DNA of 21,774 nucleotides from JALCSJ01 sp036788835 (GTDB lineage: Bacteria > Bacillota > Negativicutes > Acidaminococcales > Acidaminococcaceae): contig DAIQMR010000030.1 in the NCBI GenBank assembly GCA_036788835.1, positions 1 through 21,774 on the forward strand, written 5' to 3'. The notes beneath the pieces are model-generated. The model saw only the letters and a program-made list of their open reading frames with translations, ran no database searches and was not told the origin of the DNA. The position numbers and the translations under genes were made by a program. Of this stretch, positions 7,666 through 14,275 are shown in pieces; within the stretch, counting starts at the first letter, position 1, and every line of letters starts with the position of its first letter.

Positions 7666-7777
7666 CTGCCGTTATTTCTTGCGCCTTTTTTGGCTACAGG
7701 AACCGGTCTGCACACTTTGGCCTGTTCCTTGTTGTGTTCCTCACTGCCGTCATCGCTGGCGGAAAAGCGAGGACAAA

Positions 7778-8311
7778 ATGAAAACAAGAAAAACCGCAAC
7801 AATGAACAGGGGCACCTATCGTTATTCCTACCAAGATTGTGATGGACAGAAGAAAGTAGTGGAGCTAAGGCCGGGTGAGCAGGGCGTAACAGAGGCATGG
7901 ATTAAGAAGCTTCATTCCCTGGATGATTCAGAAGTTTATTACAACTGCAAGAATGGGCATCCGCCTCTAACGGAGAAAGAAAAGGCAAGAAAGGCAGAAT
8001 GGGAAAAGAAACACAAGGGAGACAAGTATCCCGCAGAGTGGAATCTGTCCTTGGATTACCTGGCAGATGACGATTCTCCGGACAAAAGCGCTATTCTTCA
8101 GGACAATACAGTGACTATCCCCGAGGCATCAGACACTACGGAGAGGGTTCACGAGGTTATGAACTCCATGACTAACAAGCAGAAAAAGGCCATGCAGTTT
8201 AAACTGGAAGGTTATTCCCTGACTGAAACTGCAGCCATTATGGGTACAAGCGTTCCTAATGTAAAGAAGCATTTAGATAAGGCCATCGAATTTCTGAAAA
8301 ACAATTTTTAA
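7778..8311 (+). CDS. Phage sigma-70 region 4-like DNA-binding protein
   Basis: The 177-residue protein ends in a helix-turn-helix of the sigma-70 region 4 / LuxR type: MTNKQKKAMQFKLEGYSLTE, then TAAIMGTSVPNVKKHLDKAI (about residues 129-171). Its N-terminal half (MNRGTYRYSYQ, LRPGEQGVTEAWIKKLHSLDDSEVY) matches the small sigma-like proteins common at the start of Firmicute phage replication modules. There is no region 2, so it is not a full sigma factor. It may be a transcription activator of phage genes. ATG 7778 has GCGAGG just upstream. An alternative start is ATG 7802. The upstream in-frame extension to 7679 is Cys/Trp-rich and has no family support. A terminator-like hairpin follows at 8321. 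Confidence 0.75.
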   Translation: MKTRKTATMNRGTYRYSYQDCDGQKKVVELRPGEQGVTEAWIKKLHSLDDSEVYYNCKNGHPPLTEKEKARKAEWEKKHKGDKYPAEWNLSLDYLADDDSPDKSAILQDNTVTIPEASDTTERVHEVMNSMTNKQKKAMQFKLEGYSLTETAAIMGTSVPNVKKHLDKAIEFLKNNF

Positions 8312-8320
8312 AATTTTTAA

Positions 8321-8382
8321 GGGCGGGGTTAAAAATCTGCCCTTTTTCTTTGCCTGTTACTTGTAAGGGAGAAAGCCTTACA
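8321..8382 (+). promoter_or_regulatory. Two-hairpin phage element, copy 1
   Basis: GGGC (8321-8324) pairs with GCCC (8339-8342) across an A-rich loop and is followed by T5, as in a terminator. The tract TTTTTCTTTGCCTGTTA (8343-8359) follows, then a second hairpin TGTAAGG (8362-8368) with CCTTACA (8376-8382). Nearly the same layout occurs at 17918-17979, with 19 identical bases (8341-8359 and 17937-17955). Both copies lie just ahead of a run of phage genes. Confidence 0.65.
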
Positions 8383-8401
8383 GAAAGAGAGGTGAAAAGG
8401 T

Positions 8402-8605
8402 ATGGGATTAAAGCACAAGATTGTCATCAATGTTTCAGACCCGCAGGGAAAGAAAACAACCGTGCTAAGGGGTGCGGACATGACCATGCCGGGCAGACTG
8501 CTGCGTTTCCTGTTCGGGGATTTCACGCAGGTTTATCTTCTGGCACCGGGACAGACGGTTGAGTCTGTTGCAGTAAAAGAAGTTAAAGAGGGGAGTGAAG
8601 CATGA
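8402..8605 (+). CDS. Small conserved phage protein
   Basis: The 67-residue protein begins MGLKHKIVINVSDPQGKKTT and includes DMTMPGRLLRFLFGDFTQVYLLAPGQTV. It looks like a compact alpha/beta protein with no catalytic motif that I can see. GAGAGGTG precedes ATG 8402. Its TGA overlaps the next start (ATGATG at 8602), so the two are translationally coupled. It is reminiscent of small proteins placed before DUF2800 genes in Firmicute phages, but the function is unknown. An overlapping ORF in another frame (8350-8562) lacks a suitable ribosome site. Confidence 0.65.
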   Translation: MGLKHKIVINVSDPQGKKTTVLRGADMTMPGRLLRFLFGDFTQVYLLAPGQTVESVAVKEVKEGSEA

Positions 8606-8904
8606 TGGAATTACAGGAAAAGAATGTTCGGGAACTTATTGCCGGTATGGATGCTATGGTTAAAGCCTGCCAGGAAATAACCAAAGCTCTGGCTAAGGAA
8701 AATACCTCTGAAACCGTTCCCGAGGAGAAGCAGGTTACCTTGGAAGAAGTGAGGGGCAAGCTAGCTGAATTAAGCAAGGCAGGAAAGACCAGTGAAGTGC
8801 GTGAGCTTATCAAAAAGCACGGCGGCACTAAGCTGTCAGACGTTGCCCCCGGTGAATACGCTGCCTTATTGTCAGATGCGGAGGGATTAGCTCATGCCAA
8901 ATAA
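8602..8904 (+). CDS. Phage hypothetical protein upstream of the DUF2800 nuclease
   Basis: The 100-residue acidic protein is mostly helical by composition. Its N-terminus is a likely coiled segment (LQEKNVRELIAGMDAMVKAC). It ends with VTLEEVRGKLAELSKAGKTS, then EVRELIKKHGGTKLSDVAPGEYAALL, which resembles the helix-extension-helix seen in small phage recombination-accessory proteins. The start ATG 8602 overlaps the preceding stop, and its own end overlaps the DUF2800 start by 11 bases. Tight coupling suggests it works with the nuclease or ssDNA-binding protein. No enzymatic motif is visible. Confidence 0.7.
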   Translation: MMELQEKNVRELIAGMDAMVKACQEITKALAKENTSETVPEEKQVTLEEVRGKLAELSKAGKTSEVRELIKKHGGTKLSDVAPGEYAALLSDAEGLAHAK

Positions 8905-10012
8905 TCATGCGCTATTGTCTCCATCCAGTTCACACAGATGGCTGCACTGCACACCGTCCGTAATGCTGGAGGCCGGGTTCGAGAACAAGACGAGCCAGGC
9001 GGCGGAGGAAGGAACGGCGGCTCATGCTCTTTGTGAGCACAAGCTGAAAAAGATACTGAAAATACGCAGTAAGCGCCCGGTTTCCTCCTTCGACAATGAC
9101 GAGATGGAAGAAAACTCCGATGCCTATGTAGAGTTCGTCCAGGAGCAGATTGCTGCCTGCGATGATCCGTTGGTATTCGTAGAGCAGAAGGTGGACTTCT
9201 CGGATTATGTGCCGGATGGGTTTGGCACTGCCGATTGTCTTATAGTATCTGACGGTGTGCTTCACATCATTGATTATAAGAACGGTGCCGGGGTATTGGT
9301 TGAGATAAAGGATAATCCTCAGCTGAAGTGCTACGCGCTGGGCGGGCTGTCTATGTTTGACGGGATTTACGATATCTCAGAAGTCAGGATGTCTATCTTT
9401 CAGCCGCGCAGGGAGAACGCTGGTACCTGGACCATGACAGCAGCAGAACTTAAGGCGTGGGGAGAAAACGTCCTAAAGCCTAAGGCACTCCTTGCTATTA
9501 AGGGAGAGGGCGAATGCAATCCCGGTGAGTGGTGTGTGTTCTGTCGTGCAGCAGTCAAATGCAGGGCAAGGGCAGAACAGCATTTGAAGCTTGCTCAGAA
9601 GGAATTCAGGATGCCTCCTGTATTGTCGGATGACGAGATTGAGAACATTCTTTCAGATATACCGGGCCTAACCAAATGGGCTAATGAAATCATGGCCTAT
9701 GCCACTGATGCGGCCGTTAACCACGGTAAGGAATGGAATGGTTTCAAGGTCGTAGAGGGACGTTCCATGAGGCGGTATCTGGATGAAGAAAAGGTAGCTG
9801 ACACGGCTGTCAAAAATGGCTTTATAGACATTTACAGAAAAAGCCTAATCAGCCTTACTGAAATGGAAAAACTAATGGGAAAAGTGAAATTTGGAAGTAT
9901 TATGGGTGGCTTAATATGTAAGCCGCCGGGTAAGCCGTCATTGGTTCCGATAACGGACAAACGGCCTGCCATGAACCTAACAAACGCTAAAAGCGAATTC
10001 GAGGAGGAATAA
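8894..10012 (+). CDS. DUF2800 PD-(D/E)XK nuclease (Cas4/RecB-like)
   Basis: This 372-residue protein has the DUF2800 layout: N-terminal LLSPSSSHRWLHCTPS, then AAEEGTAAHALCEHKL, a nuclease core and a cysteine-rich segment. The metal-binding residues fit PD-(D/E)XK chemistry: Asp114 in FGTADCLIV and D127-Y-K129 in IIDYKNG. The later cysteines (CNPGEWCVFCRAAVKC), together with the N-terminal Cys, resemble the Fe-S cluster ligands of RecB/Cas4 exonucleases. It probably processes phage DNA ends for recombination or replication. It is followed after 3 bases by the DUF2815 ssDNA-binding protein, the usual pairing in Firmicute phages. The ribosome site is CGGAGGGA inside the preceding gene. Assignment to the domain family is firm; the exact activity is inferred. 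Confidence 0.9.
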   Translation: MPNNHALLSPSSSHRWLHCTPSVMLEAGFENKTSQAAEEGTAAHALCEHKLKKILKIRSKRPVSSFDNDEMEENSDAYVEFVQEQIAACDDPLVFVEQKVDFSDYVPDGFGTADCLIVSDGVLHIIDYKNGAGVLVEIKDNPQLKCYALGGLSMFDGIYDISEVRMSIFQPRRENAGTWTMTAAELKAWGENVLKPKALLAIKGEGECNPGEWCVFCRAAVKCRARAEQHLKLAQKEFRMPPVLSDDEIENILSDIPGLTKWANEIMAYATDAAVNHGKEWNGFKVVEGRSMRRYLDEEKVADTAVKNGFIDIYRKSLISLTEMEKLMGKVKFGSIMGGLICKPPGKPSLVPITDKRPAMNLTNAKSEFEEE

Positions 10013-10015
10013 ATT

Positions 10016-10564
10016 ATGTCTAACAATAGTAAAACGAAAGTAATCACAGGTATTAACACCAGATTGTCATATTTTCACGGATGGGAGCCGGTTTCCATCA
10101 ACGACGGTGAACCAAAGTACAGCGTCTCAGTGCTTATTCCTAAAACAGACAAGGCAACCCTAGATGCCATCAGCAAGGCTGTAGATACAGCCATTGAGGA
10201 CGGGGTGGCTAAGTTTGGCGGCAAAAAGCCTAACAAAGCCGCACTGAAGATGCCTTTGCGTGATGGTGATCTGGAACGGGAAGATGAAGCCTACAAAGGC
10301 CACTACTTCATCAATGCCAATAGCAAGACCGCTCCCCAAATCGTGGACAAGACAGTAAAGCCTATCCTGGACAGGGAGGAAGTATACAGCGGCTGCTATG
10401 GGAGAGTTTCCTTAAACTTCTATGCTTTCAACAGCAACGGTAATAAGGGCGTAGCCTGTGGACTTGGCAATATTCAAAAGATTAAAGACGGGGAAAGCTT
10501 AGGAAACAGATCTACTGCGGCTGAGGATTTCACTACTCTAGAAGACGACGACTTCCTGGCATAG
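10016..10564 (+). CDS. DUF2815 phage ssDNA-binding protein
   Basis: This 182-residue protein matches DUF2815: TRLSYFHGWEPV, KYSVSVLIPK near the start, then GHYFINANSK and VYSGCYGRVSLNFYAFN. It is thought to bind ssDNA like T7 gp2.5. The C-terminus TLEDDDFLA is acidic and ends next to an aromatic residue, the kind of tail used by SSB proteins to contact polymerases and helicases. GAGGAGG precedes ATG 10016. It lies directly between the nuclease and the small membrane peptide, upstream of the polymerase, forming a replication/recombination operon. Family assignment is strong; the binding role is known-family inference. Confidence 0.88.
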   Translation: MSNNSKTKVITGINTRLSYFHGWEPVSINDGEPKYSVSVLIPKTDKATLDAISKAVDTAIEDGVAKFGGKKPNKAALKMPLRDGDLEREDEAYKGHYFINANSKTAPQIVDKTVKPILDREEVYSGCYGRVSLNFYAFNSNGNKGVACGLGNIQKIKDGESLGNRSTAAEDFTTLEDDDFLA

Positions 10565-10575
10565 GAGGAGAGAGC

Positions 10576-10716
10576 ATGGAATTTTTCAGAGGACTGTTCT
10601 ATGTGTCGGCGGCATTCGGTTTTCTATCATTTGGAGTTATGGCCTTGTTTTTGGGACTTGAGAGCCTCCAAAGAATAAAGATTGCCGGCGACAAATACAA
10701 AAGAGAACTGAGATAA
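10576..10716 (+). CDS. 46-residue single-pass membrane peptide
   Basis: An ATG at 10576 with GGAGGAG just upstream opens a 46-codon ORF ending TAA 10714-10716. The product has a short N-terminal MEFFRG, one hydrophobic segment (about residues 7-30: LFYVSAAFGFLSFGVMALFLG) and a basic tail (KIAGDKYKRELR). This predicts one transmembrane helix with the tail in the cytoplasm. It starts 11 bases after the ssDNA-binding gene and precedes a hairpin. Function is unknown; membrane anchoring of replication or a superinfection role are only guesses. Confidence 0.65.
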   Translation: MEFFRGLFYVSAAFGFLSFGVMALFLGLESLQRIKIAGDKYKRELR

Positions 10717-10720
10717 ACAA

Positions 10721-10756
10721 AAAGCGGCAGGGGACAAACCTTTGCCGCTTTCTTTT
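10721..10756 (+). terminator. Terminator-like hairpin ahead of the polymerase gene
   Basis: AAAGCGGCA (10721-10729) pairs with TGCCGCTTT (10743-10751), followed by a T-rich CTTTT. It ends just before the polymerase ribosome site AAAGGAG (10757-10763). It may attenuate transcription into the polymerase gene or protect a processed 5' end. Confidence 0.6.
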
Positions 10757-10768
10757 AAAGGAGAAAAA

Positions 10769-13057
10769 ATGAAAACATTGAGTATAGATATAGAAACCTT
10801 TAGCAGCGCAGACCTTTCTAAGTCGGGAGTGTACCGTTATGCCTCAGCCCCTGACTTCGAGATTTTATTGTTCGGGTATTCGGTGGACGGAGGTCCCGCG
10901 CAGGTAATAGATCTGGCCAAAGGGGAAAGCATACCGCAAGAAGTAATAGAGGCAATAAAGTCGCCGGATGTGATTAAGTGGAGCTATAATGCGATTTTTG
11001 AACGAATCTGTTTATCCAGGCACTTTATGTCCTGGCTTGAGCCTGACTCGTGGCGCTGCACGATGGTATGGTCTGCCTATCTTGGTTTGCCGTTATCATT
11101 GGCAGGAGTAGGTGCTGTTTTAGGTCTCGACAAGCAGAAGCTGGAAGAAGGAAAAAATCTCATCCGTTATTTCTGTATTCCCTGTGCTCCCACCAAGACC
11201 AATGGTGGACGCACAAGAAATTTGCCACTCCATGATGAGGACAAGTGGGATATGTTCAAGTCCTACAATAAGCGGGACGTAGAGACGGAAATGGCCATAC
11301 AGGCGAAGCTGTTTAGGTTTCCCGTGCCTGAGTCTATCTGGGACGAATACCATTTGGACCAGGAGATTAATGACAGGGGCATAGGAATTGATTTGAAATT
11401 CGTAAATAGTGCTATTGAGATAGACAAGGAAGTAAAAGATGCTTTAATGACTAAAATGCAAAAGCTTACCGGCTTAGAAAATCCAAACTCTGTACTGCAA
11501 ATGAGGGAATGGCTTTCAGAGCAGGGGCTGGACACGGACTCCCTCGGCAAAAAAGATGTTGCTGAGCTTATTAAGACGGCACCAGAAGGATTAATCGACG
11601 TTTTAAAGCTTCGCCAGCAAGTTTCCCGGTCATCGGTGAAGAAGTATCAGGCCATGTCTAATGTTGTTTGTCACGATAAGAGGGCGCATGGCATGTTCCA
11701 ATTTTACGGAGCTAATAGAACAGGACGCTTTTCCGGCAGGCTTATCCAGCTGCAAAATCTGCCTCAGAACCATATTACAGATTTAGCTGAGGCAAGGGAG
11801 CTTGTGAGGGAAGGAAACCTAGATGCTCTGGGCCTTTTGTATGATGATATCCCGGATACGCTTTCACAACTCATTCGCACAGCTTTTGTTCCCCAGGAAG
11901 GACGGAAATTCATAGTGTCCGACTTCAGTGCTATTGAAGCGAGGGTCATTGCCTGGCTTGCCGGTGAGAAATGGCGGATGGATTTATTCGAAAATGGCGG
12001 TGACATTTATTGCATGAGTGCAAGCCAGATGTTTAAGGTCCCTGTAGTTAAACATGGTATTAATGGAGAGCTGAGACAAAAAGGGAAGATTGCAGAGCTT
12101 GCATGCATAGCTGAAGGGCAAATGGTGCTGACCGATAAAGGTCTGGTACCGATAGAAAAAGTTTCACTAAAACATAAGCTTTGGGATGGCGAAAACTGGG
12201 TATCCCATGGAGGAGTTATCTATAAGGGAGAAAGGAAGGTAATTACTTATGAAGGTCTTACAGCAACATCAGACCATCTCGTCTGGGTTGAAGGGCAACC
12301 GAGGCCAATGGAGTTTGGCAAAGCCGCCTCCCTCGGAGCACATATCGTACAAACAGGGGAAACGCAAAATGTTTGTAATATAAGGGGCAAGGCTAGAGTT
12401 TATGACATACGAAATGCCGGAAAGCATCATCGTTTTACCGTATCGGGCAAGTTAGTTCACAACTGTGGCTATGGAGGATCGATTGGCGCACTTAAAGCTA
12501 TGGGAGCCTTAGACATGGGACTTAAGGAAGAAGAACTGAAGTCCTTGGTTAATTCATGGCGACTTGCTAATCCACGCATTGTACAGCTTTGGTGGGATGT
12601 GGACAAAGCTGTAAAGGAGTGTGTAAAAGAGCGAAAACAGGCAGACACTCATGGCATAAGGTTCAACTACGAGAGTGGTTTTCTCTTTATAACACTTCCG
12701 TCCGGCAGGCGGCTGGCGTACGTGAAACCTCGTATGGGAGAGAACCGGTTCGGTGGAGAGTCTATTACCTATGAGGGAATCGGCACAACTAAAAAGTGGG
12801 ACAGATTAGAAAGTTACGGTCCGAAATTCGTGGAGAACATTACTCAGGCTGTAGCTAGAGACATTTTGGTATATGCAATGGGAACTCTTCGGAATTGCCG
12901 AATAGTTGGCCATGTTCACGATGAGCTTATAATCGAGGCGGATAAGAACATGTCTCTTGCCGACGTCTGTGAGCAGATGGGAAGGACTCCACCTTGGGCC
13001 AAAGGGTTAAAACTTAGGGCAGATGGTTACGAATGCCAATTTTATAAAAAGGAATAA
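10769..13057 (+). CDS. Phage family A DNA polymerase with intein
   Basis: The 762-residue precursor becomes about 642 residues after intein removal, a usual phage size. The N-terminal 3'-5' exonuclease has D7-I-E9 (SIDIETF), NAIFE and Y166-NKR-D170. The polymerase has motif A with Asp385 (DFSAIEARVIAWLAGE), motif B starting R436-QKG-K440, and motif C with H717-D718-E (GHVHDELIIEA). All catalytic acids are present. Motif B is split by an intein at residues 446-565; joined, it reads KIAELA-CGYGG. The start is ATG 10769 after AAAGGAG (10757-10763). An in-frame TTG at 10742 lies inside the hairpin and is rejected. The protein would copy phage DNA with the DUF2815 and primase-helicase proteins encoded nearby. 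It depends on splicing for activity, because the intein sits in the nucleotide-binding helix. Confidence 0.95.
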   Translation: MKTLSIDIETFSSADLSKSGVYRYASAPDFEILLFGYSVDGGPAQVIDLAKGESIPQEVIEAIKSPDVIKWSYNAIFERICLSRHFMSWLEPDSWRCTMVWSAYLGLPLSLAGVGAVLGLDKQKLEEGKNLIRYFCIPCAPTKTNGGRTRNLPLHDEDKWDMFKSYNKRDVETEMAIQAKLFRFPVPESIWDEYHLDQEINDRGIGIDLKFVNSAIEIDKEVKDALMTKMQKLTGLENPNSVLQMREWLSEQGLDTDSLGKKDVAELIKTAPEGLIDVLKLRQQVSRSSVKKYQAMSNVVCHDKRAHGMFQFYGANRTGRFSGRLIQLQNLPQNHITDLAEARELVREGNLDALGLLYDDIPDTLSQLIRTAFVPQEGRKFIVSDFSAIEARVIAWLAGEKWRMDLFENGGDIYCMSASQMFKVPVVKHGINGELRQKGKIAELACIAEGQMVLTDKGLVPIEKVSLKHKLWDGENWVSHGGVIYKGERKVITYEGLTATSDHLVWVEGQPRPMEFGKAASLGAHIVQTGETQNVCNIRGKARVYDIRNAGKHHRFTVSGKLVHNCGYGGSIGALKAMGALDMGLKEEELKSLVNSWRLANPRIVQLWWDVDKAVKECVKERKQADTHGIRFNYESGFLFITLPSGRRLAYVKPRMGENRFGGESITYEGIGTTKKWDRLESYGPKFVENITQAVARDILVYAMGTLRNCRIVGHVHDELIIEADKNMSLADVCEQMGRTPPWAKGLKLRADGYECQFYKKE
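12104..12463 (+). other. 120-residue class 1 mini-intein within the DNA polymerase
   Basis: The intein begins at Cys1 (CIAEGQMVLTDKG, block A). Block B is GLTATSDHLVWV, with T55-S-D-H58 fitting TxxH. Block F is ARVYDIRNAGKHHRFTVSG. Block G is GKLVHN, giving His119 and terminal Asn120, and the +1 extein residue is Cys. All splicing residues are therefore present. There is no LAGLIDADG or HNH endonuclease domain. At 120 residues it is near the lower size limit of known functional inteins. The -1 residue is Ala. Removal restores a continuous motif B. The boundaries are sharp at both ends. It is read through in frame, so it is not an intron. Confidence 0.93.
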
Positions 13058-13059
13058 AA

Positions 13060-13105
13060 ATATATCAAAAAAACTATTTATGCTAACATAGTTTTTTTGA
13101 TATAT
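13060..13105. terminator. Bidirectional terminator between the polymerase and lysR
   Basis: A perfect 18-base stem, ATATATCAAAAAAACTAT (13060-13077) with its complement at 13088-13105, surrounds a 10-base loop. Both strands carry T-tracts. The genes on either side converge (polymerase +, lysR -), so it can end both transcripts. It also marks the left edge of the AT-rich cassette. Confidence 0.8.
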
Positions 13106-13150
13106 GCAGATTAAATATCAACATCGAAAATAATTTTCGTTTTTTGACTA

Positions 13151-14062
13151 TTATCTATCTTCATAAAAAGCGATCTCTTTTTTACAGACGCCTATAACAA
13201 AATCAATCATTTCTTTCATCGCAGGCGAAAGCCATTTATTTTGGTTATAATAAATTTGAAACCACATTGGATCAGCTTGTTTAGTGATTGGTATTTCTGC
13301 TATTTTACCGATAGCTATATCATGCCGTAAAATATATTCAGGCAAAAAGGTGATGCCTAAGCCTTGTTCTACAAATTTTCGCATTACTCTTGTGCTATCA
13401 ATTTCTACTATGGGATTAACAGGGATATCATATTGTGATGCCATGATATCCAATTGTCTTCTGTAGCGACTGGACTTTTCGGAGAGAATTAAAGGCTCCT
13501 GTAGGATATCTTTTAAAGTTATTTTTTCCTTTTTAAGTATTGGATTGTTGGAAGCCGTGGCAAAGATCATATTTTCTTTTTTTCTATATACACACTTAAA
13601 ATCTTTATCACATTCTATTGCATTAATGCAAAAGATAATATCAACTACTCCTTTTTTTAGCATATTAATTAATTCTTCTGTAATTCCTGTTCGTAAACTT
13701 AGAGAAACATCTTTGTTATTTTTGATAAATTCAGGTAAACTAAAGATCAATATGTTATTAAAAAAAGATTCAATAATCCCTATGCGTAATGTTCCATGCA
13801 TATTATCTGCACTATTACCTAAATAATGGACTTCTTTTTCCATGGCTACAATTTTTGATGCATAAGGTAAAAAGTCTTCTCCAAAAGAAGTTAATTGAAC
13901 TTTTTTGCCGATTCTGTCGAAGACAGGGGCACCGAGTTCTTCTTCTAAATTTTTAATTTGCGTGGTTATGGTGGATGGTGCATAGTTCAATTCCTCAGAA
14001 ACACGAAGAAAATTTTTAAGCTCTACCACCTTTAAAAAAGTTGCTAAAATTTTAGTATCCAT
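13151..14062 (-). CDS. LysR-family transcriptional regulator
   Basis: The 303-residue protein has the LysR winged helix-turn-helix (residues about 3-60: FLKVVELKNFLRVSEELNYA, then PSTITTQIKNLEEELGAPVFDR) and a two-lobed substrate-binding domain (about 90-300) with GTLRIGIIESF and EQGLGITFLPEYIL. The start ATG is at 14060-14062 with AAGGAG in front on the minus strand. It diverges from the gltS-opine dehydrogenase-OCD operon, the classic LysR arrangement, so it probably controls that operon in response to an amino acid or opine-like ligand. A 16-base-arm palindrome lies 13 bases before its start, suggesting autoregulation. Family is certain; ligand is unknown. Confidence 0.92.
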   Translation of the reverse strand: MDTKILATFLKVVELKNFLRVSEELNYAPSTITTQIKNLEEELGAPVFDRIGKKVQLTSFGEDFLPYASKIVAMEKEVHYLGNSADNMHGTLRIGIIESFFNNILIFSLPEFIKNNKDVSLSLRTGITEELINMLKKGVVDIIFCINAIECDKDFKCVYRKKENMIFATASNNPILKKEKITLKDILQEPLILSEKSSRYRRQLDIMASQYDIPVNPIVEIDSTRVMRKFVEQGLGITFLPEYILRHDIAIGKIAEIPITKQADPMWFQIYYNQNKWLSPAMKEMIDFVIGVCKKEIAFYEDR

Positions 14063-14075
14063 GACTTCTCCTTAG

Positions 14076-14116
14076 TATGGAGTTAACGTTCAAAAATATC
14101 GAATGTTAACTCCATA
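14076..14116. promoter_or_regulatory. Palindromic operator candidate upstream of lysR
   Basis: TATGGAGTTAACGTTC (14076-14091) and GAATGTTAACTCCATA (14101-14116) are inverted copies matching at 15 of 16 positions, with a 9-base centre. Each arm contains the self-complementary GTTAAC. The site lies just before the lysR start and about 10 bases before the -35 of the divergent promoter. That suits repression of lysR and activation of the operon, or a hairpin in the lysR leader. Confidence 0.7.
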
Positions 14117-14125
14117 TTATTTCGT

Positions 14126-14154
14126 TTTACAAAAATAACGATATCACGTATTAT
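14126..14154 (+). promoter_or_regulatory. Promoter of the gltS-opine dehydrogenase-OCD operon
   Basis: TTTACA (14126-14131) and TATTAT (14149-14154) are each 5/6 to consensus and lie 17 bases apart. Transcription would start near 14161, leaving a leader of about 115 bases before gltS. Confidence 0.6.
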
Positions 14155-14173
14155 GTTAAAAGTAAATACAAAT

Positions 14174-14207
14174 ATTTTATTGTAGTTGCTCGAGCGAACA
14201 ATAAAAT
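14174..14207 (+). promoter_or_regulatory. Leader palindrome ahead of gltS
   Basis: ATTTTATTGT (14174-14183) pairs with ACAATAAAAT (14198-14207). The centre holds the perfect palindrome GCTCGAGC (14088-equivalent positions 14188-14195). It lies downstream of the predicted transcription start. It could be a second operator, an RNA hairpin acting as attenuator, or a stability element. There is no long T-run right after it. Confidence 0.5.
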
Positions 14208-14275
14208 GTTTGTAATTGTTTTTCGAAGTCAAAACTTTACAAAAAAATGAAAATACTAGAAGGGAAGTGCAGAAA

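Noticed and set aside
7679..7777. N-terminal extension of the sigma-like protein
   Set aside because: The extension is Cys/Trp-rich without family support, and GCGAGG places the start at ATG 7778.
10742..10768. TTG start of the DNA polymerase within the hairpin
   Set aside because: It lies inside the terminator-like stem; AAAGGAG and ATG 10769 give the conserved exonuclease N-terminus.
12104..12463. Group I intron or frameshift in the polymerase gene
   Set aside because: The insertion is fully in frame, encodes all intein blocks and ends with HN before Cys.
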